Assembly (NCBI GenBank): GCA_016630955.3
Contig: CM049991.1
Coordinates: forward strand, 1,550,001 to 1,614,000
DNA length: 64,000 nt
Direction of reading: 5' to 3'
Origin: Didymella arachidicola
Lineage: Eukaryota; Ascomycota; Dothideomycetes; Pleosporales; Didymellaceae
The position numbers and the translations under genes were made by a program. How positions within the stretch are numbered: the stretch's first letter is position 1; the number at the start of each line of letters is the position of its first letter. Positions 42,090 through 52,419 of this stretch are shown here, one piece after another. A model generated the notes under the pieces. The model saw only the letters and a program-made list of their open reading frames with translations, was not told the origin of the DNA and did no database searches.

Positions 42090-43556
42090 ATGTCTAAATC
42101 GGAGCTCAAAGAAGAAAAGAAGAGCAAGAAGAGGCAGGCCGAAGAGTCCGCCGAGGCGCCTGTGAAGACGAAAAAATCGAAGAAGTCGAAGGATACGGAG
42201 GCTTCCACCGATGCGCCAGTAGAGGTAGTCAACAAGGAGAAAAAGGATAAGAAGTCCAAGGACAAGAAGTCGAAGAAGTCCAAGGACAAGAAGTCGAAGA
42301 AGTCCAAGGACAAGAAGTCGAAGAAGTCCAAGGACAAGAAGTCGAAGAAGTCCAAGGACATCACAGTGCCAGTCACGGATGAGGATACAGCAGAGGCTGA
42401 GGAGAAGTCCGAGAAGAAGTCCAAGAAATCGAAGAAGTCGAAGACCACCGAGGAGAGCGCCGAGCCCACCAAAGTCGACGACGATGTCGCAATGACCGAT
42501 GCGACTCCGACCGCTGATGAAGCAACATCTAAAGACGAGAAGAAGAAGTCCAAGACTAAGAAGGAGAAGACACAAAAGAAGTCCAAGAAGTCCAAGACTG
42601 AGGATGAAAGTGCATCTGCAGAGGAGGTTGCTACCACGGATGGGGCGTCCGAAGATGTCGCCATGGAAGACAGTGCTGATGCACAAGTGAAGAGCGAGAA
42701 GAAGGAGAAGAAGAAGAAGAAGGAGAAGAAGCACAGGGAGGCAAAAGAGGACAAGAAAGAGGAGAAGTCCAAGAAGTCCAAGAAGACAGAGAAGGCCGAA
42801 GGTAGTGAAGATGCTGCAGCGGTAGAAGAATCTACTGCTGAGACCAACGGCGGTGCCGCGACAGGGGAGATCGAGGCTGGTGCTGAAGGCGAGGCTGAAG
42901 AGGGCACTGGCAAGAAAGGCCGCTTTATCGTCTTTGTTGGTAAGCGGGGCGTACTCGATTCACATTGATATTGTCTGACCAAAGCAGGAAACCTGCCTTT
43001 CACTGCGACCAAGGAGCAGATCCAGGAGCACTTTGCAAAAATCAAGCCGACCGAGATTCGCATGCGCACGTACAAGAAGGACAACAAGTTTATGGGTACA
43101 TGCTTTGTCGAGTTCGATCGCTACGACCGCATGGAGCAATGCTTGAAGAATTACCATCACTCCATCTTCCCTGATGGCAAGAAGAAAGAGGGTCGCAAGA
43201 TCAACGTCGAGCTGAGGTAAGCCAGACCTAGGTAGATCAGTCACTTGATAACTGCTAACAATCCCAGTGCTGGCGGTGGTGGCAACAGCGATGCACGACG
43301 TGAAAAGATCGCTACGAAGAACACGAAGCTTCACGATGAGCGCGCGAATGACCGTCTGAAGAAGGTCGAGCTCGAGTCTAAGCAGGCTGAGCGCGCAGCC
43401 AAGAAGGCGAAGGGCAAGAAAGGAGCCGAGGCAGAAGAGGAGGAGGCCACTGCTGAGCCTGATAACAACGGCATTCACCCTGCCCGTCTTGCCATGTTGG
43501 CTGGCAATGGCCCAGCACCTCGTCCATCGTATCCCAACCATAGGCAGCGATACTAG
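42090..43556 (+). CDS. NOP6: nucleolar RRM protein, NOP6-like
   Basis: Three exons (42090-42939, 42988-43216, 43268-43556) join in frame to 455 residues. The first 275 residues are a Lys/Ser/Glu-rich tail with many KKSKK blocks, including four perfect copies of an eight-residue DKKSKKSK unit. One RRM then runs from about 277 to 360: RNP2 is in 'RFIVFVGNLPF' (split by intron 1) and RNP1-like is 'FMGTCFVEF'. A basic helical tail ('RREKIATKNTKLHDERA') and a short 'IHPARLAML' motif end the protein. Nop6 is an rRNA-binding assembly factor of the early 90S/40S particle in the nucleolus. The domain order and tail motif match fungal Nop6 well, although the Lys-rich head is longer than in yeast. Confidence 0.85.
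42261..42356 (+). repeat. 24-bp minisatellite in NOP6, four perfect copies
   Basis: Unit 'gacaagaagtcgaagaagtc' plus 'caag' repeats four times without change (42261, 42285, 42309, 42333). It encodes DKKSKKSK, so copy changes keep frame. Related imperfect copies flank it on both sides. Confidence 0.95.
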
Positions 43557-44231
43557 GTTACTGGCAGCGAGGACGGCCAACGCTCTGGGTTCTGCAGCTG
43601 AGCAGTGAAGCGCAGCATGTTAAGCACACGAGATTGACGTTACGTGCAAGCTTGGGTAGAACGGAGCGTGCCTCATTGTTTGTCAGCGCTACGGCCGTTG
43701 GATACCATATCATAGTACTAGACTTGAGTTACTATTTCGACGACCACACGCATCACAATGTTTTATCGTCTATGGCTCACGGACAACTTCACAATTTCGA
43801 CCAATCACACCTCCTGACTGGGAGCCCCACCCTTTTAGTCACCATTACATCTTCAGCGCGTTGCAGACGGACTCACGCAACACCACGTACATGACAGTAG
43901 AACGTCCACTGTAAGTAACACGGAAGTTCAAGTTCCGGGTTTCCTTATCTCGATCGCCTTGCATGATGTTCACCATTGCCCACAGCTTCTGCGGGGCCGC
44001 TCCGGATAGCTCTATCTCATGTCGTAGAGTTGAGCACTCGACATGTGACCTCGCATGTACTGCCACGAGATTCGCATGCTCAGTCAGATTTAGCGCATTG
44101 GGAGACAACTCTCAAGATCAAGCACTAACGAACTCAAGGTCGTCTCACAACGCTTGCTCGACATTGTCTCGGTTCAGGCGGCCCATAGCACATCCTTTGG
44201 GTTGAGATCCAATCTGGCCATCACAGACACC
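43557..44231. other. intergenic, no gene seen
   Basis: 3' flank of NOP6 and promoter of the molybdopterin synthase gene. No other feature recognised. Confidence 0.6.
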
Positions 44232-44786
44232 ATGGCATCCCATTCCTCCACAACAGAAGACTCAACCTTCACCCCCGACATTCCCAGAGAAGCCGTAGTC
44301 AAAGCCACAGAAGACATCTACATCGAGCTGACCCCTCACGACCTGGACTCGCGGGCCCTCACAACATTCGTCCGCTCCCCCAGCGCAGGCGCAACCGTAC
44401 TCTTCATCGGCACGACGCGGGACTCGTTCAACAACCTCCCCGTGTCCAGCCTGGCATACACATCCTACACGCCTCTAGCCAAGAACACGCTTTTCGCCAT
44501 CGCGAGCACGATTCTGGACAAGCACAAATGCGCCAAAATCGCCATCAGCCACAAGCTCGGCGAGTGCCCAGTTGGCGAGGAGAGCATTGTGATTGCGGTG
44601 AGCGCGCCGCACAGGAAGGCGGCGTGGCTGGCGGGCGAGGAGGCGCTGGAGTTGACCAAGGAGAAGGCTGAGATTTGGAAGTTGGAAAGGTTCGAGGGAG
44701 GGGAAGGGGTGTGGAGAGCGAACAGAGATGGGGTTATGGGCACTAAGGTGCCGAAAGAGGAAGAGAAGACGTTGCCGAAGGTGTAG
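44232..44786 (+). CDS. cnxH: molybdopterin synthase, large (catalytic) subunit
   Basis: A single-exon gene of 184 residues from the first ATG in frame. The MoaE/MOCS2B fold is clear: 'GATVLFIGTTRDSFNN' at the N-terminal strand-loop, 'LAYTSYTPLAKN', 'CAKIAISHKLGECPVGEESI', 'VSAPHRKAAW' and 'KAEIWKLE'. The HxxGxxPVGE and HR motifs line the active site. With the small MoaD-like subunit (thiocarboxylated) it inserts sulfur into precursor Z to make molybdopterin, the cofactor of nitrate reductase and other Mo enzymes. A 20-residue polar N-terminal extension and a charged C-terminal tail are normal for fungi. The small subunit gene is not in this window. Symbol follows the Aspergillus name. Confidence 0.93.
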   Translation: MASHSSTTEDSTFTPDIPREAVVKATEDIYIELTPHDLDSRALTTFVRSPSAGATVLFIGTTRDSFNNLPVSSLAYTSYTPLAKNTLFAIASTILDKHKCAKIAISHKLGECPVGEESIVIAVSAPHRKAAWLAGEEALELTKEKAEIWKLERFEGGEGVWRANRDGVMGTKVPKEEEKTLPKV

Positions 44787-46197
44787 GCCTGATTGTGCGT
44801 CTGATACGTTCGGTGTGAATGTCGGTCTCGACAACGTCGAGCTAAGTGAGCAACAGTCTGGGGACAGATTAATTCCGGAAAAGTCGAAGGGGTCGAAACA
44901 CTAGCTCCTGACGATGGTGCGTTGAAAGATCTCCAGCCCAGAGAAGACACGGCATAAAATAAAGATTCTGGATCTTTCGATGCCAAATTTGTCCAGGTAA
45001 ATTCAAGGCTTACGACCCGTCCTGGGAGGCTGGTGCTACTTGGCGAGGCTTCGTGATTTGTGCTGCTTTGCTCAAGGCTGGCTGGGCGGAACGTTGATCA
45101 AGCGTGGGGTGTGGGGTTACTCAATGAGTGACTTTGAGGATGTTGACTTCCACGCGACCGGTTGCTAAATGCACGTCGATCGATGCGGAGAAACATGCGC
45201 AAGGCGGCTGCAAAGCAGATGATTGCATGTCAGCTTGGGTCCCTGTTAGCTCGATCAATACTTTTTATGACTTGTTCCCAGCTAAGAATGTTGACAACGC
45301 GAAGAACAGCTCGCGAATAGACTCAAGGTGTGGCAAGCAATGCTATTGTATTCCTGAGACCTCCTCCGCAGCCGGCGCGATGTCAAAGTCCCACGGCCTC
45401 TTTCCTGTTCAGGACAGACAGAGCAGATAACGCTGTTAGCAGCAATATCGCTGGCTCCTCGAGGTAGTTGTTAAACAAGGCAAATGGGCTAGCAACTCAG
45501 AGACTAAGGAACCGTAATTGGACTGCCAGCGCATTCAGGCGCTGGAAAAGAAACGAAGCATCGTACTCGAATTAAGCGTTGGTTGTAGCACAAGGCTTCA
45601 GCGCCGTCCGATTGCAATTTGCTATCGAAGTGGTGGTCTTAGATCGAAGATCTGGAGCTTTGCCGTCGGCATCGAAGCTGATGATGCAGCCTCCACCTAC
45701 CCATGGCTGCGGGTGACGCGCAGATGGACGAGTACGCTCAAAGACAATCCTAGCGAACACAAGGCCTAGCTTTATGCTTTCGCCAAGAGCTTTTGTATCG
45801 CTGTTTAGACATCGAAGCAGGAGGTTCCGTCGCTCTGCCAAGGAGATTTTCATGGACAAAACTTACACATTTGCAAGTCAACCGTCACACAGAAACTGGG
45901 AGCACACCCTGGCGGCGCAGATGGAAGCCACCGTCAGACTCTTTCGCGCGCCCTGCAGGGTATCAATCGTCCATGGACAGAAACAAGTTCGTTTGGTCTT
46001 CGTCGCTCAACACTTGCAGTGCGAACACGTTGCGCTTGATTTGGTATGCTTAGATGCAGCGATCGAGTGTCGCCGGGGACTGCAAAACGTGCGCGGTGCG
46101 CTTCCAGTATCCGATCCATGTGTCCGCTGGGCACATGATGCAGCTCAGCTGACTTTTACACTATTCTTACATCCTTAGTCTTACACTACACCTGTGT
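44787..46197. other. intergenic span, no gene seen
   Basis: About 1.4 kb. A plus-strand frame at 45774-46178 has no family motif and I do not support it as a gene. The right end is the 3' flank of AIM11. Confidence 0.5.
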
Positions 46198-46785
46198 TTA
46201 CTGAGACTTGGTATGGTGGTCGTCTCCGTCTTCCTCCACTATCCTCGTCTCCCCTGCTTTGAGCAGGGTCTCGCCAAGTCCGTTCGGAACGTCGTCTTCT
46301 GATCGGTATATCGAATCGTAGTTCAGCCGCCCCCGCAGAATGGAGCGTGCCTCTCTCAAGTTCGCAATGTCTAGGGTCCACATGGTGCCGCCTACAAGCA
46401 TCAGCCCCACGCTGAAGCAGTTCATAGTTGCCAGATTCAGTGCTTGCAACGCATCGGACATGGGACTGAAGAACTCGTGGGGGTTCGTATTCGGGGCGTA
46501 GAATGAGGGCTTTGTTCGAAGCTGCCGCCTCCAAACTGCCTTTCGCGTAAGGGCGGTTGTCGCTAGCAGACATGCGGAGCCGAGCCAGAAGACTGACAAT
46601 TGGCGCAGCGATCGTTGTGATGCGACAGGCGTGCGTTCGAACGTGGTCTCAGGTGATGACTGCAGCGGCGGGCTGTCTTGAGCTGGGCTACCCTGAGGAC
46701 TGTTCTGAGGTGCCGAGTTGTTGACCGGTGGAGGCGAGGATCGAGTCATCATACGGATGATCGGAAGCTTCTGAATGGCTTCCAT
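46198..46785 (-). CDS. AIM11: AIM11-like mitochondrial membrane protein
   Basis: From the ATG at 46785 this gives 195 residues. The same frame stays open further upstream, but no ATG is present there, only GTG/CTG. After a Pro/Ser/Gln-rich N-terminal stretch comes the conserved core: 'SLRQLSVFWLGSACLLATTA' (helix 1), 'SFYAPNTNPHEFFSPMSDAL' and 'MNCFSVGLMLVGGTMWTLDI' (helix 2), then 'LREARSILRGRL'. Two membrane helices joined by this loop define Aim11, a fungal mitochondrial protein whose loss alters mitochondrial inheritance in yeast. The molecular role is unknown. An upstream exon is possible, since the open frame extends about 140 bases, so the start is the least certain part. Confidence 0.83.
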   Translation of the reverse strand: MEAIQKLPIIRMMTRSSPPPVNNSAPQNSPQGSPAQDSPPLQSSPETTFERTPVASQRSLRQLSVFWLGSACLLATTALTRKAVWRRQLRTKPSFYAPNTNPHEFFSPMSDALQALNLATMNCFSVGLMLVGGTMWTLDIANLREARSILRGRLNYDSIYRSEDDVPNGLGETLLKAGETRIVEEDGDDHHTKSQ

Positions 46786-48116
46786 GAGTCCGTGTAGTGG
46801 AAATGCAGATAATCCGGGGCTGTGTGCTTCGAAGGCTGCAGGATCAACTTCTGGGCCCAAAGGCGTGCGGACCCCCGAGATGATATTGATTGATGAGCAG
46901 ACTTCGTTTCCGGTTGTTAGATGTCGCACCAGTAAATTCAGGATTTATGAAGCCGTAAAGTAAATTTAAATGGTTACGAAGTGGTGCTTTGGAAGTGCAA
47001 TGGCGCGTTATGACAGACTGTTGTTCTCGTTCACGAAAAGTTAAGTCACGACGCTGGTTCAGCCGAAGAAACACCGACGCTGGTTGCACTTTCCGCAACT
47101 GAGCAGTAACTTTAACAACACCGCCAGGAACTTCTGCGCGCTGCTGCTCAACGCCGACACGGCCCACGCCCAGTGCTCGAAATGAATGATGCCTTGGCCG
47201 GACTGTCGGCACTCCGCTGTCAGCGGTCCGCTCAATCTGCGTCACGATTTCACCAAGACGAGGCTCTCACCGTTTCTCAGGAACACTGCAGCGAACGTGC
47301 CCGTGGAACCTGGAGGACCTCTTTTTGGATCCCACACGTCATCGCTTATTATTGTATTGGATTTTTCTGACGCTCAACTGCTGCTTTCTTCGCTACGAGA
47401 TCCTCGTCTGCTATCCAGTTGCGTAGAGCTATATCTCGCAACTGCCAAGCTAGCTTGACTTGACAGCGGGAGCTTCAAGACTAATTCAAGGGCTCGGTAG
47501 TCCGGGTTTCTTATACCTGAAAAGGCCAAGGATTATCCAAGAACGTTCTTCGTGCTCGTCTCATGTCTGGGCGACCCCGGCCCTGTCAGCGTCAAGGCAA
47601 CACTGCTTCGAAGATGGGCATATACTCATCAATCAGAACGAGTGATAACTCTGGATTGGATCCAGGATTACCTCGCAAAGTCCGACTGATCACTACTGCA
47701 CGCTCATGGACGCAGGACTGCGAGACCACCATCGCCAAGCCACGTTTACGCGAGGCTGAGACCGAGACACGACTCGTCCTGCACTACGATCTACGGTGAG
47801 CAGGAATCAGATTTTTGAACACGGACTGATAATGTTGCGTAAAGCGTGGGAAATATGCGCCCTCAAGCATGACGGACGTAACGATTGGACAAGACCTGCA
47901 GAAAGAGTACATTACATATGGAAGAGCAACTACAAATCAAGCAGGGTGTATTCACTAGAGGCATCAGCAGCAGCGCAGCAGGTCTCCAGCAGCAGCAGAA
48001 GTGCAGTCTTTCAACGGGATTGATTGATACGTCACAAGGAGTTATTGAGATAACGGTGTGAAGAGGACGAGCCTGAGGCTCGAAAAAGGGGTATCATTTG
48101 AATCATCAGAGTGCTC
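46786..48116. other. intergenic span, no gene seen
   Basis: About 1.3 kb between two minus-strand genes, AIM11 and NOG2. It holds the AIM11 promoter and the NOG2 3' flank. Frames are short and without motifs. Confidence 0.55.
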
Positions 48117-50434
48117 CTATGCTTTTCGTTGCCGCTTCTTCGCTTTCGATAACGCTGCAGATATTGCTGCAATGTCTGCTTCAACGTCTTCGTCGTCTTC
48201 GTCATCATCCTCGACGTCGGGAGTCTCGAGCGACACGCCGCCGGCAAGGTCTGCCTCGTCCGACTCATCATCGTCCTCATCGACCTCATCATCTTCATCG
48301 CTGAAGCCGCCGAATTCGCCATCGGTCTCCTCAGTCTCGTCTTGAGGCGCACCGTTGGTGTCGACGGTAGCAGCGACGCTGGTGGCAGCTTCGCTCTCTG
48401 CGCCACGCTTCCTCTTCTTACTCATCTCGCCAAGGGCGCCTTCACGCCCTTCGATGCCAACAGCAGGGGCCTCCTCGCCCTCCTTGTATGGTGGCGGTGT
48501 AAACCAGGGAAGCTTTCCACGAATCCAGTCGTTCAGCACCATCTTAGCAGCACCCTCGATGTCAGCCTCACCACCCTTGAGAAGACGTCCGCTCTTTCTG
48601 CAGAGAATCTCAAGGAAGGTCACAGCGTCTGAAACAGGCTCCTTCAGCTCGTACGTCCGCTGCAGGTACTTTGGCTGTACTCGCTTGAGCACTGTGGGGA
48701 TGTACTGTGCGGGGTACTCAACATTCTCAACTCGGACACTGCCTCTCAGCAGAAGGTCCTCGTCTGTGTCGTTCTGGTTTGGTGGTACGATACCCGGGCA
48801 GTCGATCATGTAGATCCTCTTCATGAGTGTGATGTACTGCCAAACCTTGGTCTCACCAGCAATAGGCGCGACAACGCAGACCTTTTTCTTGCGCAGTGTG
48901 TTGATGATGGACGACTTTCCGGTGTTGGGGTAGCCAACCATGCCGACGGAGATTTGCTTGCGGTCGCTGTGGAGGGAAGAGAATTGGCGGAGCAGGGCAA
49001 TGAGAGAGCCCTTGCCGAAAGAGTTGTTGATATTGGCGTGGAAGGCTGCACACGATTAGCGTCGAGTCCAGGCGCAGAAGTGCAAGTACATACCGAGAGT
49101 GGGGAACTCTTTGCTGAGATGTCTGACCCAGGCAGCCTGTGATGATGTTAGCCGTTGTCCTTGAGCAATATGCAAATGACATGTCGAAGACGACGGCATG
49201 TGTGAAGCGTTACTAAGAAGACCGACACAAGGTTCCGCCAGGCGGAGTCGGCCTTCAACTCAAACAGATCACTCTGAACTCTAGCGACGGCGACCAAAAC
49301 GGAGGCTGTCAACCCGCAGCCAAGACGGCATTGGGAAAGCGAGTCGTTCTCAATCTTCCCAGTTTGTAACAGAACCAGTTCATAGCAGTATTTCGCGAGG
49401 AAAAGAATAGGTCCTTGACTTAAAATGGGGATGCATGGGGCGGGGCGGGGGAGGGGGCATGTAATGGTGGGTGGAGAAGTGCACTTACTGCTACCTTGGA
49501 GGGGACCAGGTCAACCTTGTTCAGGACAAAGACCAAATGCTTGTGAGGGGCCTCGGTGCGGATGTACTTTTCCACACTGCGACAACGTGTGCCGTCGGGG
49601 TCGCGAGCGTCCAGGACGTGGAGGATGACATCACTGGAGTCGATGACCTTGTACAGCTCGTTCCAGATGCGCTTCGAGGTGCCCTTCATGAAGATGAACT
49701 CGCGGGCGCTGGCAAAGTCGCCGTCCTCGTTGGGGGCGTCTGGGTCGGCCGAGGTGCCGGACAGGAGCTTGGCCTGCTCGAGCTTCTCGTGGTAGGTCTC
49801 GTTCATGGTCTCGGTGCGGGCAGCGAGGTCCTCGATGGAGCTAAAGTCCAGCTTGGGCTTCTTGCGCTGGGCCTTGACGCCAAACGTCTCCGAGAAGGGC
49901 TGCGAGGCGACGGCGATCTTGGCGCCGTGCTGCTTCAGGCCGTTGATGTTGCCCTTTTCCTCGATCAGGCTCATGGGCAGCTTGTTGCGCTTCATGAGAA
50001 AGGTGGTGGGGTCCGAGGCCTGGGCCTGGACGGCGGAGCGGAACGAGTCGAGGGCATCCTGGGAGATGACGCGCGTGTTGTTGAACCACTTCCTGTTGGG
50101 CTCGACGCGGGCGACGGGTGCTTCGCGGGACTGGTACGAGGCGGCCTTTGTGATGTCGCCGGCGGCGTTGCGCTGGGCCTTGCCGTCGGTGAGGCGCTTG
50201 AGGACCTTGACCTTTTTGGCAGAGCTGTGGGTGTTAGCTGTGTGCTGTCTTTATACTATCTCTACACAGTCTCTATGCTGTCTCGATCTTGTCTCGATCT
50301 TGTCTCTACGCTCTAGACAGTATCTAATGCACGTACCGGTAAAAGTTCTCGCCCTTGACCTTCACATTGCCCATGCCATCGCCCGTCTTGCCCTGGCGCT
50401 CCTTGCGGTTCGCCTCTTTCTTGCCTGAGCCCAT
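48117..50434 (-). CDS. NOG2: nucleolar GTPase for pre-60S assembly
   Basis: Four exons (50434-50337, 50224-49489, 49136-49094, 49045-48117) give 601 residues. The N-terminus starts 'GSGKKEANRKERQGKTGDG' and has the NGP1NT-like region 'RNKLPMSLIEEKGNINGLK'. The GTPase motifs are circularly permuted, as in the YlqF/YawG family: 'LDARDPDGTR' (about 238), G4 'NKVDL' (268-272), then G1 'GYPNTGKSS' (330-338), G2 'GETK' and G3 'DCPGI' (374). The C-terminal third has 'VSDAVTFLEILCRKSGRLL' and an acidic tail with a basic end. Nog2/Nug2 binds late nucleolar and nucleoplasmic pre-60S particles and blocks early export. Exon 3 is only 43 nt, and intron 2 (49488-49137) is 352 nt, unusual here. Intron 1 is 112 nt. 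Confidence 0.95.
50225..50336 (-). repeat. NOG2 intron 1 with short direct repeats
   Basis: This 112-nt intron holds several near copies of an 11-base motif, read on the plus strand as 'gtctcgatctt' twice in tandem, with degenerate relatives ('gtctctatgct', 'gtctctacgct'). Polymerase slippage is the simplest cause. Confidence 0.6.
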
Positions 50435-50634
50435 GGTGAGTGTGTGTGGCTGCGTCCGGTGGTGGTGAGGACTGGCAGGTGGAAGAGCGACGGGCCTCGC
50501 ACTCTGGCGAACTTTTTCTCGATATGCGGACCTCCATGCGGCATAGCGGCTTGGCAACATTTTCCACAGCCGCGACGACGACCGGGCGACAGCGAGCACC
50601 TCCGCCGCGGGCGAAGACTCGCACAACCATCGCA
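50435..50634. promoter_or_regulatory. shared head-to-head promoter of NOG2 and mS26
   Basis: 200 bases separate the two start codons on opposite strands. Both genes serve ribosomes (cytosolic 60S assembly and mitochondrial small subunit). The region is GC-rich without a TATA box. Confidence 0.55.
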
Positions 50635-51561
50635 ATGCCGCCCAGGATACCTGTCCGCGCCCCGTGGGTCCCGTCGCCGCCCGCCAGCTGCGTCGCCGCC
50701 CGCGCCCTCTCGTCGACGCCGCCCGCGCGCGCCCTGGGCCCGCAGTCGCCCAACTACATCGAGGTCCCGAAGCCTGCGCAGCCGACGTTCCCTCTGGACG
50801 CCGACGTCAAGGGCCACCTGCCCATCCCGCGCGACATCACCAAGACGCGCACCCAGCACGCCTCCGTCGACGACTTCCTCGCCCACACGACCCCCGACGC
50901 AGCGAGCACCAAGGCCCCCGGGCCCTTCAGCCGCGACGCCGACCTCCGCCTGCACAAGCAGCGCCTGGCCGAGGCGCGGAAGGCCGCGCTGCGGCAGGGC
51001 GTCGTCGAGCTGCACGCCCGCAAGGCCGCCGCCGACGCCCACCACCTCGACCGCATCCAGAAGAGCGGCGAGCTGCGGCGCGCGCTGGCCACGGCTCCGC
51101 GCCGCGACGCCGACGTGCTGACCGAGACGTCCGTCTCCAAGGGCGTGCGCGACTTCCTCGCCAACCGCCTGCCCGCCCCCGAGAAGAACATCGACGCCCG
51201 CCGACGCGCCTACCACAAGCGCATGGCCGCCCAGGAGGCCGTCCGCCAGTCCCGCCTGCACGACCTCTACACCAACGCCCGCACATTCATCGTCACCGAG
51301 GACCAGCTGGACCGCGCCATCGAGGACGCCTTTGGCACCGACGACAACCCCGTCGGCTGGGACATGAAGGGCCACGAGGGCCGCCGCCTCGCAAAGGACA
51401 GCTCCGCCGTCAGCGGCTACGAGGGCCTGTCGCCCTGGGCCGGGCCCATGCCAGAGGGCGTCGGCGACAAGATGGAGAGGCTGCGCGGCGGCGAGGGCGT
51501 CGGCCTGGCCAAGGACCGCATCAAGAAGCTGGCCGAGGAGCTCACCGGCGGGAAGATGTAG
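50635..51561 (+). CDS. PET123: mitochondrial ribosomal protein mS26 (PET123-like)
   Basis: A single-exon gene of 308 residues from ATG 50635. An in-frame upstream extension lacks homologous character and overlaps the divergent promoter. The N-terminus is Arg/Ala/Ser/Pro-rich without acids ('PRIPVRAPWVPSPPASCVAA'), a mitochondrial presequence. The mature part begins 'SPNYIEVPKPAQPTF', 'VKGHLPIPRDI', followed by long basic helices ('RLHKQRLAEARKAALRQG') and the conserved 'FIVTEDQLDRAIEDAFG' motif of fungal mS26. The protein binds the mitoribosomal small subunit. The coding sequence is extremely GC-rich at third positions compared with most genes here, a trait shared with NOG2 exon 2. Confidence 0.87.
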   Translation: MPPRIPVRAPWVPSPPASCVAARALSSTPPARALGPQSPNYIEVPKPAQPTFPLDADVKGHLPIPRDITKTRTQHASVDDFLAHTTPDAASTKAPGPFSRDADLRLHKQRLAEARKAALRQGVVELHARKAAADAHHLDRIQKSGELRRALATAPRRDADVLTETSVSKGVRDFLANRLPAPEKNIDARRRAYHKRMAAQEAVRQSRLHDLYTNARTFIVTEDQLDRAIEDAFGTDDNPVGWDMKGHEGRRLAKDSSAVSGYEGLSPWAGPMPEGVGDKMERLRGGEGVGLAKDRIKKLAEELTGGKM

Positions 51562-52419
51562 GGAAAATGTTGTAGTATTTGTACATTACCCACCCGGCCG
51601 TGTGACAACATCATCGCCCGGTTCCAATCGCATACTGTTGTACCTCCAGCTGTCTCCCCTGCCTGCTGCTCACGTGACACTCATTAAATCTTCAGCCTGC
51701 CGCTGCAATGCCCATCCTCACGCAGCCATTACCCAACACTCACAAAACTCTGCAATCCCACAAATCCAAGCGACTTAGCGGCATAAATCCCGTTAATCTG
51801 TATGTCCACGAGACTGATACGGATCTAAGTGAAATACTACTACGATGAAAGGTGGTACATCTCTGACATGAACACGCGTGTTCTGTGATGGGTAAATTGC
51901 ACGGCCTCGGACTGCTCTTATCCGAAGGTTTTAGTATTTGGAAGGGAGGAGATGAGATCAGTGCGCGGCACATATACCCGTGTGAGCTGAGAGAGATGGC
52001 TTGTCAGGGTGGGTTGCGGCATGGCTGCAGTGAGTGACTGGATTAACGGCGTGGTGGCAGGCTGTGATGCGTAGTATAGGCAATACTTTAGATTCTGGTA
52101 GGGCGGGAGGCTGACCCTTGGGCGGATAACTTACATCACCCACACCCTCTCAAGTAATTCAGAGAGACAATAGGTTCAACATGTGGAATTCTTTCTGGCT
52201 TGGGGCGTTCGCCAGGAGATCACGCGACCAAGCGGAGAGTTGCGAATAGTCAGGTAGTCAGCGCACTCTGGATGATCCTCGAACTTCCTGTCGATACAAA
52301 CGTCGACTCTTTGAGGCTTTGCGTAGATATCGCTCATGGGATTGGCCTAATGATCGCATTCCCCTGTCCGAGCACTCTCTGTGTCGTAAGATTGCGTCGA
52401 AACGTGAACTGTTGGAATA
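51562..52419. other. intergenic span, no gene seen
   Basis: About 860 bases between the convergent 3' ends of mS26 and the CFEM receptor. No coding signature. Confidence 0.6.

Noticed and set aside
42077..43087. 336-residue minus-strand ORF, Leu/Ser/Phe-rich
   Set aside because: It is antisense to the Lys/Ser-rich head of NOP6. The low-complexity codons leave the other frames open.
45774..46178. 134-residue plus-strand ORF
   Set aside because: No family signature and no supporting splice structure; overlapping frames are equally open.
49471..50316. 281-residue plus-strand ORF
   Set aside because: Antisense to NOG2 exon 2 and running through its introns; no motif.
50362..51375. Long Gly/Val-rich minus-strand ORF and other long frames over mS26
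   Set aside because: Shadows caused by extreme GC at third positions. The mS26 frame carries the family motifs.
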